A DNA stretch of 64,000 nucleotides from Diplonema papillatum (GCA_030068145.1 JAPJBO010000009.1:186001-250000), one strand, 5' to 3'. Shown: positions 12,110 through 23,470, counted from the stretch's first letter. Numbers and translations are program-made. Notes: generated by a model not told the origin, from the sequence alone.

Positions 12110-12425
12110 GCGAGAGTAGGAGAAAGTAGAAAGGGAAACTAGAGTTTTCGTTGACCGCACTACCCTGAGCCCAAATCCTGGACGTGGTTTCAGGTGGCAA
12201 ATTTGGAAAATAATCATGATCAGAAGGTCCTACTTGAGCGGTTCAGTTTCCTCACACATTGCATGTGGCTAAAAAAAAAAAAAAAAAAAGGAGAAAAACG
12301 TACACCGCGAGAGTTGGAGAAAGAAGAAAGCGAAACAGGAGTTGTTTTCGTTGACCGCACTACCCTGAAGTGCGACCTGAACCCGAATCCTGGACGTCGG
12401 TTAGCTGGCAGTCGATCATGATCAG
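12110..12425. repeat. Dispersed repeat family 6, two copies
   Basis: AGTAGGAGAAAGTAGAAAGG, GTTTTCGTTGACCGCACTAC, CCTGAGCCCAAATCCTGGAC and AATCATGATCAGAAGGTCCT occur at 12112-12250, and the core again at 12310-12425. Other copies are at 18668-18800 (reverse) and 21525-21650. The GTTGACCGCACTA core is also half of the hairpin in the 277-bp array. Confidence 0.75.
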
Positions 12426-12656
12426 TCCATCGGCGGCTCAGGCTCCGCACACATTGCATGCGGGCAAAAGAAATGTGAAAACGGGTTGGAAGTGGGACAT
12501 CGGCTTCGCTTGGCTTTCTCATGCGCAGGCACCGTTGTTCCGAAAATGTTGCCTGCAGTACAAGTGTCCCACTAACACAAACCGTACTCCGCACGAGAGT
12601 GGATGAGCCAACTCACCTACGGGCTGAACTCGGTTGCGCGGCGATTACACACCAAG

Positions 12657-12870
12657 GCGAGCTGAAGAGGCGAAAGCACGGCACATCACGTGAAGAGATA
12701 ACCGCGACGCCGGCGATGCAGATTATCGCCACAGATTATTTGCATTCTTACCAAAGCCACAACGTTCGACAACATTCGATCAGGCAGGGGGGTGAAGTAG
12801 CTCAATCTGCATCGCCGACGGCGCGGTTATCTCTTCGCACGTGATGTGTCATGCTTTCGCCTCTTTAGCT
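12657..12870. repeat. Fold-back inverted repeat, arms about 50 bp
   Basis: The left arm (12659-12706) reads GAGCTGAAGAGGCGAAAGCA then CATCACGTGAAGAGATAACC. The right arm (12820-12869) is its near-perfect reverse complement (CGCGGTTATCTCTTCGCACG and onward). The loop is about 110 nt. The right arm also occurs alone at 25271-25320. Confidence 0.8.
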
Positions 12871-12879
12871 CGTCTTGAT

Positions 12880-12985
12880 CGTCGCGCTCAGATGCGCGTT
12901 TGGTTCGCTTCTTCTTCGATTGCTCGTCTAGGCTCATCGGTTGCGCGTCGATTTCTGCTTCTTCTCGACGCTTGGGCAGCCTGAA
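12880..12985 (-). repeat. Duplicated basic-peptide coding remnant
   Basis: On the minus strand this reads LPKRREEAEIDAQPMSLDEQ followed by a KKKRTKRAS stretch. The same DNA (GGTTCGCTTCTTCTTCGATT, CATCGGTTGCGCGTCGATTT) recurs with changes at 25321-25400. It looks like a shared exon remnant or part of the fold-back family. No complete gene is present. Confidence 0.45.
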
Positions 12986-13289
12986 CTCGAACCCTCTTGA
13001 GGTGGTTTGAGGGTTTGATGTGGCAAAGAGGGTGTTACTCGGGCGGTTCATTTAACATTGCGTGGGTGGATATATGTATATTTGTTCGTGCGTGTCTGGT
13101 TGATCGTTTCCCGCTTGCATTTTCCCTGTTTCCTTTTCTTCAATTTGGGAATCAGCCATCATACCACACCGCCCACGTCGGATTCTTAACATCAAGAAAA
13201 TGACTGATTCCGGTTTCCTGCTCGATGGAGCTCGGCACTCCTGCCGGGGCGCGGTCTTCGAATGCGCTGAATTGAGCACGCATTGCGAC

Positions 13290-13640
13290 TTCTCCGGTTG
13301 ACAGAGGCGGGGGCGTTTTGTTGCATTCTTTTTTAGAGTTATTGTTCGCTTGAGAATCCGGGATTTTAGAGTCTCCGGGCGACCTTCGCCGAATGGGTTC
13401 TTATAAAGCTAATACGTACTGGGTGGGTTTGGGGGGGCACGCATGGCTTCTTTTCGTGTGCACTTTACTTGCTTGCTTTGGCAAGTCTGGTTCGAAACAA
13501 CTTACGACCGACACCAAGATCTCACCATTTAGGTGAGTGTTCTTGGGCTCCCCTTTTGTAGAGTTAAAGTTCGCTTGAAATTCCGGGGTTTTAGGGTCTC
13601 CGTGTGACCGTTCATGAATGGGTTCTCTTAGAGAGTTTTT
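13290..13640. repeat. Dispersed motif TTCGCTTGA..TCCGGG.TTTTAG.GTCTCC, two copies
   Basis: About 60-bp segments at 13341-13395 and 13565-13615 share GTTCGCTTGA, CCGG and TTTTAGGGTCTCC. The same block appears at 63335-63395, and weaker forms at 23570 and 9930. It is a short interspersed repeat without coding potential. Confidence 0.55.
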
Positions 13641-14741
13641 GTTGCAGAAGTGAGATCTGATTCCGGGAGCAGAGGGAGGCGGGTGAGCAGAAGAAATGCG
13701 GCGGTTCCGCGTGTACTCGTTTCTGAAGGGTCAGGTACAGCATGAGCTTACATAGGTCGTAAAGCACAAGCTGCGTTCTAGCTTGCGTTGTTCACAGGCC
13801 ACGCAAAGCAGGACGCGATGAAGCTAGCACAAATAGTGTGTTTTTACGATGGCATCTCGGGTGAGTCAGGCGAACTTACATCTCTCTTACTATCCTCTAC
13901 GGGCTGTAGGACGGTATGTGGTAGTACCTGACAGAGTGAGCCGATGCCTCTCATCTCACCTTTAAAACACGTCTGCTATACTGCGCATGCTTTTGACGAG
14001 CCGCTGGCGTCCGACATTTCGCACGCGCGTCGCAGTCGTTGGGTGGTATGGACAAGGGGTGTCATCGGACACTCGGATGAGCTTCGTTACTTCACCGCCG
14101 CAGGTTCCCCCCTGCCCTGGGAGGTCTGCTTGGCTCCCTTCAGGTTGCGTTTCCGTGTTGGTCTTGTTGCTTCTGAGCCGGTCCGTCCATATCTCTTGAA
14201 ACTGCATCGAAGTGCCTGCCGCTGTTTATCACCACGGTCTATCAGGTCCATCCCTAGTCCCTAGAGCTAAGTAACAGGACAAATAGCTCAACCGATCAAT
14301 GATAGTGAACAATGATAAGGCAAAGCATTGTTGTTCTTCGCGCGTAAGCGGAAGGGTATACCGTAAGGAATAATGTTGAACTGGACTAAAGCTGGAACGG
14401 GTAAATGACAGACCGGGTAAAACCTGGGACAGGGAGTCTCCTGCGTGGCTGCCCCCGTGGTGGTCCTGCAGCCTCCTATGACAGCGGCATCGAAGGGTCG
14501 AGCTGAGTATTGAGCACCGCGGGCAAGCACCAGGGTCGCAATTTTCTGCAAAGCACGCAACGTCGCAAAAAAAAGAATGCCGAACCTTTTGGTGGGGGGT
14601 GTCCCAGGTTTACCCGGTTCAACATTATTCCAATTACGGTAATCTGGGCTGGACGACCTTGGCTTCGTTCAGTGCGACCGCTGTTCTAGGACCACTCGTT
14701 TGTATCTGATGCTTTTTAGTTTCTTCTTTCTGAGGCCACCA
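13641..14741. other. No gene recognised
   Basis: About 1.1 kb with only short frames and no motif I can name. I noticed no repeat shared with other parts of the window. Confidence 0.45.
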
Positions 14742-15007
14742 CCAGGGAAAGCCTGCTACGCGGGAGCCAAGCTTCACGTGTTCGGCGGTGCTGCAGAGCC
14801 ACGGGCCTAAGGGTCAAGTGGCTACCGATTTTCCAAACTAAAGCATCAAGGCGTGGCGCACCTTGGGGCTTGGCGCTTGCGCTGAACACAAGCTCGTCGA
14901 GACGATCAGCCACAGGGCAGAGCGGACGGGGTTGTGGCACTGTGCTGCCTCCGACTCAAGCTTTGCAAGCTGTGGTTGACCGTCACGCTCCTGGACCAGG
15001 AGCGGCC
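14742..15007. repeat. Dispersed repeat family 1, copy 2
   Basis: Matches 4951-5216 over its length and ends GACCAGGAGCGGCC directly before the TTC array. Confidence 0.85.
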
Positions 15008-15011
15008 ATTT

Positions 15012-15099
15012 TCTTCTTCTTCTTCTTCTTCTTCTTCTTCTTCTTCTTCTTCTTCTTCTTCTTCTTCTTCTTCTTCTTCTTCTTCTTCTTCTTCTTCTG
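15012..15099. repeat. (TTC)n / (GAA)n microsatellite, about 29 units
   Basis: Perfect trinucleotide run sitting at the junction of two copies of dispersed repeat family 1. Confidence 0.97.
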
Positions 15100-15113
15100 A
15101 AGCCCCGGGCCAA

Positions 15114-15296
15114 GGCTACCGATTTCCCGAACTAAAGCATCAAGGAACGGCGCGCCTTGGGGCTTGGCGTTTGCACTGAACACAAGATCGTCGTGGCGGT
15201 CATAGCCACAGGGCAGAGAGGACGGGGCTGTAGCACTGTGTGCTGCCTTCCGACGTCTTGCAAGCTGCGGTTGACCGTCTGGACCCGGGGCGGCCT
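15114..15296. repeat. Dispersed repeat family 1, truncated copy 3
   Basis: Begins at GCTACCGATTTCCCGAACTA and ends CCCGGGGCGGCC. It lacks the first 90 bp of the family and has small internal deletions. Confidence 0.8.
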
Positions 15297-15485
15297 TTTT
15301 TTCTTTATTTTCTTGTTCTTTCTTCTTCGTGAGGCCACGACGCCCTCGTGGGCCCCCCCCTGAGCAAAGGAAGCGGTCGCTGGACGGTGAACAGGGCTCC
15401 GGAGGAGGACAGGGAGAGAGGAAGAAAAGACGCGGATTCATTGTCTGGGGCATTCGGCAGCAAAGGGGGGAACCAGGTCTATCCT

Positions 15486-15690
15486 GTCGAGACAGACCCC
15501 CTTGTACCGTTCCCCTTCAAAGAACAGAAGGGATCCCAAGTGCTGTAACTACCGAACCGCGTGTTCAACGGACGTGAGGTCATGTGGGTCTACCCCTGCA
15601 CGACAAATCACACAAACACAACAGGTCAATGTCCTGAGTGAGAAAACAACACACGGTAGTGTAAGCGAAGAACAAAACGACGCGGCGGCG
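15486..15690 (-). repeat. Dispersed repeat family 7, reverse copy
   Basis: Contains AGAACAGAAGGGATCCCAAG, TGCTGTAACTACCGAACC and CACAAACACAACAGGTCA. In reverse complement it matches 61018-61308 and 61955-62247, over about 200 bp. Confidence 0.8.
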
Positions 15691-15699
15691 CGCACCCGG

Positions 15700-16270
15700 T
15701 TGGGCGCTTTTTAGCACGAGATTTGCAGCTCACCCCCGTCCGCAAAAGGTTTTGATACGGTGTTATTTTAGGCTACTTTCTCATTGCAGCCATTGACTGC
15801 ACATAACTGAGAAATGGCGGCCACGACAATGACCAGTACATGTTTTAGCGTAACACAGCAGGCTTACAAAAAGAACCGCACGTGCCGGGTTGGGTCACTG
15901 ACCGCACTTTGTGTCTGGAACGCGAAACTGGCCAGTCACCCGGTGAAACGTACGGCCACAGTCATGACCGGCCCATCGTTCAAGAGGTTTTGAACACGAG
16001 TTTTCGTAATAAACCTGAGAACGGTATCTCCTTTTGCTTCTTGAGGTTCCGAGTGAAAGAGAGAAAGATGATCGATGGCTGCAGAGACAGCGATCTCTTG
16101 ACTTGTTTGCAGCTTCTTTGCCTCCGCGTTTGGTTCAGCAAGCAGCGGGCCACGTTCACCGACCGGAGACCACATCGTCGTTCAGCAGGGGAATAGCCTT
16201 TTTTGGTTAAGGTTTAAGAATGCGATTCAGCAGGGAAAAGGGGGTATGGGAAGGCCATTTAAACTGGTTA
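15700..16270. other. No gene recognised
   Basis: Short frames only. One on the plus strand (15882-16196) has no recognisable motif. Confidence 0.4.
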
Positions 16271-16272
16271 CC

Positions 16273-16519
16273 GTGAGAGTGTCGGCCGACCCCCCCTCCC
16301 CCAGCCCTCGCCTCCAGTGGCGCAGGCACCCTTCTGTTTTCCTCCCCCGAAGGAACCTTTGTTTTCGGGGGGACAGCGAACCTAACGCAGAAGACGGCAC
16401 TCAAAGGTGGGCACAGGAGGGATACAAGTCACATTGGGGAACCTCCACTGAGGACCGTATTCCCTATTGTTAGTGGCGCCTCTTTCTCCAGGCAAAAAAA
16501 CACGGCGACACTCTCACGG
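16273..16519. repeat. Segment bounded by 17-bp inverted repeats
   Basis: CCGTGAGAGTGTCGGCCG on the left and CGGCGACACTCTCACGG on the right, 247 bp apart end to end. This is compatible with a MITE, but no target duplication is evident. Confidence 0.45.
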
Positions 16520-17865
16520 AATAAATTGAGGCGAAACTAACAGGGGAGGAGGGGGCTAGAGTAATATGTCGTTATTTTGTCTCTTTACGTGATACATTTT
16601 GCTTGTGCGAATCGACCTGCACGTTTTCAGGTTTAACCCGCTCTTAACGTTGCGCTTAGCTGTAGCAAAAACGCTCTCTAACGAGGCAGCTACTGGTTAT
16701 CGAAAGGAAAAAGCGAAGATCTATACACGGAGGCGAATGCCGTGTGCGGGCACTCCACGTGCTCGTGACTACTGAGGTTCAGTAATGCCGTCTTCCTAGT
16801 ATTCCAGGTTTGCACGTGATTCGTACGAACGAGAGATGATACAAAACACACGAACGAAGGCTGTGGACGCGCAATCCTGCTCAACAGAGCCCATGACCAG
16901 TAAATAAAAGGGAACAGGGCGACGACCGTTGCACGGCAGAGCCAGTAGCAGCATCAGCAAGTTCCCTATACAAAGCACACGATTCAGTATCATAAGGTGA
17001 GTCTCACAAGGTAGTAAGATCCGGGTCAGGAGAGCACGATGTTTCAGCAACGGTAAGGGTGCCAGTTGGTGCAATGAAGATGGTCCTTGGCGTGCTGCAT
17101 GGGCGCGCGCGCAAGCGCTCTATAAAAATAGAGCCACACCCACCTTACTATGGCGATCGGGACCGCGAAGTCGTGATACCATTCGACGCAACACACGGGC
17201 TCGGTAGGGTGGCAGTGCGCGTCAGGGGAAGCAGCAAACCCGCCAATATTAGAGCACACCAAAAAACGACACTTTTGCCGGGGGTCGTGAAGTCGTGGTA
17301 TCATTCGATGCTCGGTGACGTCCCTTGGGAAAGTAGTAACTCGCCACTGCTAGCACACTGGCCGCGCATCTCTTCTACCTGGTCGAGGTGAAGCCGTGTC
17401 GTCTTGCTCGAGACCGTTCAAACTGACACGGGATGCCAGCAGGAAGAAGCGCGGTGGCTTGCAGGGGCGACGTGCTGCCAGCGTCTGCACGAGCATGTTC
17501 AAACCCTTTTGCGAGGCAGTTCCTATGCGAGACAGGACCTTCGTGTCGGGAAAATAAAACACGAAGCGTCCATCCTTTCCGTGCATCGCTCAACGGGGGG
17601 CTCTCGGTAGCAATGCTTCCCGTCAACCGCCGTCACTGAGGCATCGTCTCCCACTGTATTAAGTATAGGCACTTTTGGCGGGGAAAAGGGCGTTTCCGGC
17701 CGAGCTAGAAGTATACAACAGAGTCCCTCGTGTTTATGTGCTCCCCCGATGATGTCAGGGAGTTTTTAGCGGTCATGTGTGTCTGGGTATCAGAGATTGC
17801 AGTAGAGAGAGAGTTGCCCAGGTACATGACTTGGAGGCCTGTCCAGCCAAGGCTACCCAAGGTTA
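16520..17865. other. No gene recognised; one 24-bp direct repeat
   Basis: CGAAGTCGTGATACCATTCG at about 17166 is repeated with two changes at about 17288. Otherwise only random-looking frames. Confidence 0.4.
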
Positions 17866-18007
17866 GTTTGTGCGTGCCGGTTGATCGTTTTCCCACTTGT
17901 ATTTACCCTGCGTCATTTTCAGGCAAGGAATTCTGATCAACCACCAGAACGCGCTGCCTGCGTCTTTCAGCCTGCGTACACTGAAGGGCAACCCGCAAGA
18001 TTGTTAG
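17866..18007. repeat. SINE-like repeat family 2, well-preserved copy
   Basis: TTTGTGCGTGCCGGTTGATC, TTTCCCACTTGTATTTACCC, AGGCAAGGAATTCTGATCAA, CCACCAGAACGCGCTGCC and GGGCAACCCGCAAGATTGTT in order. The GGTTGATC/GATCAACC stem is intact. Confidence 0.8.
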
Positions 18008-18667
18008 TACAAGTGTCGTGCTTGGTTCCATCTTAGCTGGCGAAAAGAGCTCTGAATCCTTGAGCCAAGTCAAGTAAGAGTCCTCGGTGCTGTGTACGCT
18101 TGGTGTTGAAGTCAACGGGCACCAGCATTGGACAGGGGACGCCCATGCCCTCTCCTCCTTGCGTTTTCACACCAGGTCGTCGTTCAGGAGCGCTGCATCT
18201 ACTTCGACTGAGACACCGTGCCGACGTCGCTGTGTCGTGTTCCGGTCGGCAACGCACACATACCGCAGTGATCGCATTTGTGTTCTGGGCCAAGAGCCGA
18301 TTACGCACATTGTACCAGGCATTTCTGGTGTCGTCCCGCGCGCTGGCATTCCGTAAGTCCTCACGCCCCGAACCTCGAAAAGCAAGATGCGCCCCTCCTC
18401 GGCATATGCTCTTGGAACACGGGAGGAGGCGGCAAACGCGCTTCCATGTGCACATACCCGGCTCTTTTATTTTGGCCCCCTGTCGTCCCCCGGGTTGTAG
18501 CAGTACAAACCATCGCACTGCGAACCACTGATTCTTTAAGTGGCTCGCCCCCCTCTTGCAAGCGCGGTGTCCGTGGTCCAGCTCGGTTCTGACTTTCTTG
18601 ACAAAAAGAAAACATGTGTCCCGGCCGTAAAGGGTCGAGTAAAAAGCTGTATGTGTGCCGGAACTAG
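18008..18667. other. No intact gene; uncertain minus-strand frame
   Basis: A minus-strand frame (18033-18518) contains VPVDFNTKRTQHRGLLLDLA, faintly like the GDFN motif of LINE endonucleases. The rest of that domain was not found, so no gene is called. Confidence 0.25.
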
Positions 18668-18800
18668 TAGGACATTCTGATCATGATCATTTGCCACATT
18701 TGCCACCTGAAACCACGTCCAGGATTTGGCGCAGGGTAGTGCGGTCAACGAAAACCCTAATTTCTCTTTCTACTTTCCCCCACTCTCGCGGTGTACGGTT
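18668..18800 (-). repeat. Dispersed repeat family 6, reverse copy
   Basis: CATTCTGATCATGATCATTT, ACCACGTCCAGGATTT and GTAGTGCGGTCAACGAAAAC are the reverse complement of the 12112-12250 copy. Confidence 0.75.
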
Positions 18801-18948
18801 TTTGAAGGAGAGCGGCCGACGGCGGTGAACTACCAACAGTACGGGACCACACCCGGTTGCTACCCAACAGTGGTCGTCTGAAGAGGCTGGGGGGTGACCA
18901 CCCGTGTGCCTTTGTTTCCGTGTGCGTTTCGGCGAAACCCCGAGCGGG

Positions 18949-19412
18949 GATTGCAAGAACGTGCTAGAAACGGATATTTGTTCAGCGCCGCACTGGTCCC
19001 ATCTACGCCGTGTTTCAGTCCTTTAAGCCACAGACACAAAGGCGGACCCCCATCAGCGCGAAACCTGAGTGTCAGCAGACAGGACAGCGGTGTGAGTCTG
19101 GTTCGACAGGCGGCTGTTCGTAGCTCGTCACGGGGAGAAAGCCCCTACCTAACCGAGCGGGGATGCAAGAACGTGCTTGGCATGGGTATGTGCTCAACAC
19201 CGCACTGGTCCCGTCTGCGCCGTGTTTCGGTCCTTTAAGCCCGGACACATAAGGCGGACCATCATCAGCACGGAATCGGAGTGTCTGCAGACAGGACTGC
19301 GGTGTGAGTCTGGTTTGTCAGGCGGCTGTTCGTAGCTCGTCACAGCCAGGACCACCCGTGCTACTAGAGCACAGGCGAATCCATCACGGGGAGAAGGCCC
19401 CTACAACCGAGC
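18949..19412. repeat. Dispersed repeat family 4, two tandem copies
   Basis: Copies at 18949-19140 and 19163-19412 each start at a GGATTGCAAGAACGTG or GGGATGCAAGAACGTG motif. The second is almost identical to 10500-10755, including the CAGCCAGGACCACCCGTGCT segment. The first lacks that segment. Confidence 0.85.
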
Positions 19413-19616
19413 GGGGAGGGGCCTAGGACGAAGGGCATGAGCAAAGGAACGGCCCTCAAGAATGCGCCAGCTCCTTTACGTGTGTGGAGCGACGCATTTT
19501 CTAAGAAACGCTCGTCTTACCACTCTGTATGATTTTACACACGAAGTCGGTATTAGTGCGCACGAACGCGGATTATTCCGTGTACAACAGAAGCACACCA
19601 TGGCAAACCACCGGCA

Positions 19617-20062
19617 AGCTCGCTTCAAACAGCCAGCATGCCAACCCTAGCTCGCTTCAAACAGCCAGCATGCCAACCCTAGCTCGCTTCAAACAGCCAG
19701 CATGCCAACCCTAGCTCGCTTCAAACAGCCAGCATGCCAACCCTAGCTCGCTTCAAACAGCCAGCATGCCAACCCTAGCTCGCTTCAAACAGCCAGCATG
19801 CCAACCCTAGCTCGCTTCAAACAGCCAGCATGCCAACCCTAGCTCGCTTCAAACAGCCAGCATGCCAACCCTAGCTCGCTTCAAACAGCCAGCATGCCAA
19901 CCCTAGCTCGCTTCAAACAGCCAGCATGCCAACCCTAGCTCGCTTCAAACAGCCAGCATGCCAACCCTAGCTCGCTTCAAACAGCCAGCATGCCAACCCT
20001 AGCTCGCTTCAAACAGCCAGCATGCCAACCCTAGCTCGCTTCAAACAGCCAGCATGCCAACC
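19617..20062. repeat. 32-bp tandem repeat, about 14 copies
   Basis: Unit CTAGCTCGCTTCAAACAGCC plus AGCATGCCAACC, essentially invariant. There are no unique spacers between units, so it is a minisatellite. Confidence 0.97.
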
Positions 20063-20116
20063 CTTGTTGCCTACCGTGCAATTATCCACGATCAGGTGGT
20101 CATTGTACACGTTTTT

Positions 20117-20595
20117 AACAGTACATCTGTGTACTGACGGGAACATTTCCGGAACAACGGTTGCACATGAAAGATAAAACGAAGCCAACGAAAAAGTGCT
20201 AATACAGGAAAACCCCCCCCAGAGAGGTTTATACCCTGTACACGCGAAGAACTGTGAAAACGGGTTGAACAAAAACCCCTGTGCCTCATCATTTTCATCA
20301 CCTTTGGTCAGTTGGTGCTGATCGTCCGTTACTTCGTTTATCAGTGCAAGCCCCAACTCCGGAAATGTTCTTTGCGCAGTTAGACTTGCGGCCAGTTTTT
20401 TGCCGCAAGTCTGGAAACCCTAACCAAAGGTGATGAAAATGGTAAGGCAAAAGTTTCTTGTTCTTCGCGTGTACAGGGTATAAACCTCTTTGGGGGGGTT
20501 TTCCTGTATTAGCACTTTTTCGTTGGCTTCGTTTTATCTTTCATGTGCAACCGTTGTTCCGGAAATGTTCCCGTCAGTACAGATGTACTAAGTAC
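20117..20595. repeat. Inverted repeat with arms of about 145 bp (repeat family 8)
   Basis: 20117-20262 (ACAGTACATCTGTGTACTGA, AGTGCTAATACAGGAAAACC, ACCCTGTACACGCGAAGAAC) is the reverse complement of 20454-20595. The same family occurs once more at 55573-55796, next to UNC93 exon 1. Confidence 0.88.
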
Positions 20596-20635
20596 ATGGG
20601 TGTTAGGACTACCCTTAGCGAGTCGAGAGGTAACC

Positions 20636-20868
20636 TTTTGCTCAGTCCGGCGTTTGCGCAAACCCGAACCTTTTTGCCCAGTCCGGCGTTTTTGCCCAGT
20701 CCGCCGTTTGTGCAAACCCGAACCTTTTTGTCTAGTCCGGCCTTTGTCCAACCCGAATCGTTTTGCTCAGTCTGGCGCCCAGTGAATCTTTTTGCCCAGT
20801 CCGGCATGTGTGCAAACCCGCACCTTTTTGTCCAGTCCGGCGTTTGTGCAAACCCGAACCCGTTGAAT
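20636..20868. repeat. Imperfect tandem repeat CAGTCCGGCGTTTG..CAAACCCGAACCTTTTTG
   Basis: Five to six degenerate units of about 30-47 bp, each with TTTTTG(C/T)CCAGTCCGGCGTTT and GCAAACCCGAACC. It continues into looser AAGTTCGGGG motifs to about 20950. Confidence 0.75.
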
Positions 20869-21001
20869 CCTGATGATGCCAAGCTCGGCGTTTGGTGGCA
20901 AGTTCGGGGACCTGGTGCTAAGTTCGGGACGATGGCAAGTTCGGGGCGCGTACCTGGGGGGTACTGCGGTTGATTCCCCAGACGAATCTGCAGAAAAGAT
21001 A

Positions 21002-21118
21002 GTACGTGCTGATAACGTACTGATTTCAGCACGTGTACACGTACTGATTCAGCATGTGTACAAAAAGAAACCAAGAAAATTAACGTGCTGAAATCAGTAC
21101 GTTCAGCATGATAACGTA
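21002..21118. repeat. Palindromic block of ACGTGCTGA/TCAGCACGT motifs
   Basis: ACGTGCTGATAACGTACTGA and TTTCAGCACGTGTACACGTA on the left pair with AACGTGCTGAAATCAGTACG and TTCAGCATGATAACGTA on the right. It could form a cruciform. Confidence 0.65.
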
Positions 21119-21285
21119 AGGCCTGGTTCGGGATGATGGCAAGTTAGGGCCCTTATCCGGGGACGGACCGCCCCTGGTGAACCTTTGATGCTGAGTGCGG
21201 ACCCGGAAAAAAAGTCCACCGGCGGGAACCGAACCTCCCACCCGTAGGTCAGAATTTCAAATTTACCAAACCTCTAGACTCAGAT

Positions 21286-21650
21286 AAAAATACTCGAGGG
21301 ACTGCCTTGTGCTCATTTCGAGGGGGAGAAAACAATACAACTACAAAGTGGGTCTTTTTTGTTGAACGCTTACGCCGCCACGAAACCCAGATTTACCTGT
21401 GTTTCGTGTGGGCTACAGCACATTTACCTCCTTTGATCTATCGCAACTGGCAGTCTCCTCAAGCATTTCCTACAAAGCAGGTGCTTATACAAAAAAAAAA
21501 AAAAAAAAAAAAAAAAAACGTACACCGCGTGTAGGAGAAAGTAGAAAAGGGAAACTAGAGTTTTCGTTGACCGCACTACCCTGAGCCCAAATCCTGGACG
21601 GTGGCAAATTGGCAAATGATCATGATCAGAAGGTCCTCCTTGTGCGGTTC
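21286..21650. repeat. Repeat family 5 and family 6 copies joined by an A run
   Basis: 21286-21378 matches 10970-11075. After an A run of about 28 (21491-21518), 21525-21650 matches 12112-12250. The composite arrangement resembles 10970-12250, so these families may belong to one larger element. Confidence 0.65.
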
Positions 21651-21787
21651 AGTCTTCACACATTGCACGTGGCTAAAACGAAAATGACCTTCATAAACGG
21701 TCAACAGGGGCGGTTGATGGCCGCGACCGGCACATGACAAGTCCAACGTGTACGTGCTTGCACTACTAGATGGGGGGGGGTGGTAGA

Positions 21788-22058
21788 TTACACTACGTCG
21801 TGGCTCAGCAGCGACGCGTTTTCTAACGAAACGCTGTCGCCAGGTGAGTCGGTCCCCGTTCCGGGTGCATTGTTGGGGACGCCGTCGTTGCCGGCGCCGT
21901 GGCTCCTGCCGCTTGTTCTCCTTTCACTGTTTTGTTGCAATGTGCGCACCTCTTCGCTTGCGCGGAAGCCGATGAAGAAGTGGCCGACGGTGTAAGATGT
22001 GAAGCTGACAACCAGCGCCGTACCTACAAGGCAAAGCGTGCCGTTTTGCGAGAGCAAA
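21788..22058 (-). CDS. UNC93-like transporter, exon 4 (C-terminal)
   Basis: Encodes the last membrane segment (LCLVGTALVVSFTSYTVGHF then FIGF) and a short hydrophilic tail ending at TAA (21788-21790). The 3' splice site is CACACAG|TTTGC at 22059/22058. Its leading T completes the AG left by exon 3 as codon AGT, so the junction reads NMNASLLSQNGT with the frame preserved. See exon 1 for the whole gene. Confidence 0.78.
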
Positions 22059-22412
22059 CTGTGTGTGGGTGTGTGTTAAGTTCAGGGCTTTGAGTGTGTA
22101 ATGTCTGAATCGAAGTATAGCCCACTTGCCACTTTCACCAGTCGGCTTTGAGTTTCCGACACGCTGCTTTTGGGTCCTGCAGAGTGGGGTAGCAGTCGTC
22201 AGCATTGCAGAATGCTTGGCGACACTTCCCCGTGCGAGCGAGTCTCGGAACAGGACTCAAAAGTGTGTGAGAGAGAGAGATAGACGAGTTAGACTGCAGG
22301 GACCATCTCTCCGGGGAGTTTCCGGTCTCCTCACTAGTGGGTGGCGACTGCCGACTATGACGGGTGCTTGCACCAGGAGTTCGGAACAGATACCAGGGAC
22401 TAGAAACGGGAG

Positions 22413-22485
22413 TTCCTCTCGTACTACCCCGTATTGCTGTCGGAATGCGCTGGCCCGATGGGCTCTCTCTCCATCAGTAGGGTAA

Positions 22486-22529
<44 letters not shown>

Positions 22530-22602
22530 GTTAGTGGGTGAACAATCCAACCCTTAGACAATTCTGCTTGTCTAGGTTAGGAAGAGCCGACATCGAAGGA
22601 GC
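22413..22602 (-). rRNA. LSU (25S/28S-type) rRNA fragment near the sarcin-ricin loop
   Basis: On the minus strand the order is CTCCTTCGATGTCGGCTCTT, GTTGGATTGTTCACCCACTA, GGGAACGTGAGCTGGGTTTA, GACCGTCGTGAGACAGGTTG, TTTTACCCTACTGATGG and, after a diverged stretch, GTAGTACGAGAGGAACTC. These are universal eukaryotic LSU segments in the right order. The sequence on both sides is not recognisable as rRNA and the segment sits in an intron, so it is an inserted fragment and not a working rDNA unit. Confidence 0.8.
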
Positions 22603-22939
22603 TAGTCAGGCCAAACTCATTGCACAGAGAGAGCTTGCCACATCCTCGGGTGAGAGTATGCCGCCTGTAAACCACTCAGCTGTTGCACGGGGCCGAAAAC
22701 CCCGTGCAGCAAACACCGCAAGATGAAAACAGAAGTCTTGAGCCGAGTGCCAGATGGAAAAGCTGACAGCCCCCCACGCTCCATCCGTCGCCCGAAGGAA
22801 CCCGCACCACCCACCCTTCGGAGAGAAGTCATGGGTGTGAATGGGTTTGAGTTCAGCGCTTTGAGTGGCTGAATCGAAGTACAGCCTAGTTGTCACTTTG
22901 ACCAGTCGGCTTTGAGTTTCCGCGGGATCCTTCTAGATT

Positions 22940-23470
22940 GCTCTTAAATTTACAAAAGACGTCTGTGGCCGGCGGGGAGCGCGAGTGGGGTGAAGAGGCA
23001 AAATCCTCGGAGTACGCACCTGGCATTTATGTTCAGACTCGTGCCTACGTTTTTTTAAGCTTTTTGCGCAATACATTGAAGCAACCCGCAAGATGGCTGA
23101 TTCATTTACAAAAAGATGTTATTTGGCCGGCGGGGAGCGCGAATGGGTAAAAAAGCAAGATCCTCGGAATACGCACCTGGCGTTCATGCTCAGACACGTG
23201 CCTACGTCTTTGGAATCCTGCGCAATGCATTGAAGAGCAACCCGCAAGATGGCTGATAAATTTACAAGAAGATGCCTGTGGCGGCGGGCATGTTCGGACA
23301 CGTGTCCACGTCTTTTTAACCCCGCGCAATGCATTGAAGGGCAACTCGCAAGATTGCTTATAAATTTGCAAATGGGGTGAAGAGGCAAGCGTTCATGTTC
23401 GGACACGGGCCTACGTCTTTTTAAACCTGCGCAATACATTGAAGAGCAACCCGCAAGATTGCTGATATCT
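22940..23470. repeat. Four repeats combining an exon-3 end segment with SINE-like 3' ends
   Basis: Blocks such as TTTACAAAAGA, TGGCCGGCGGGGAGCGCGA, GTACGCACCTGGCGTTCATG and GCGCAATACATTGAAG..CAACCCGCAAGAT recur at about 22950, 23105, 23265 and 23375. The first part matches 23622-23685, which spans the true exon 3/intron 3 boundary. The second part is the 3' half of SINE-like family 2. Confidence 0.7.

Noticed and set aside
18033..18518. LINE endonuclease fragment (VDFNTKRTQHRGLLLDL)
   Set aside because: A single weak motif with Val in place of the Gly of GDFN and none of the other endonuclease boxes.
19617..20062. CRISPR-like or coding 32-bp repeat
   Set aside because: Uniform head-to-tail units without spacers, and the period is not a multiple of three.
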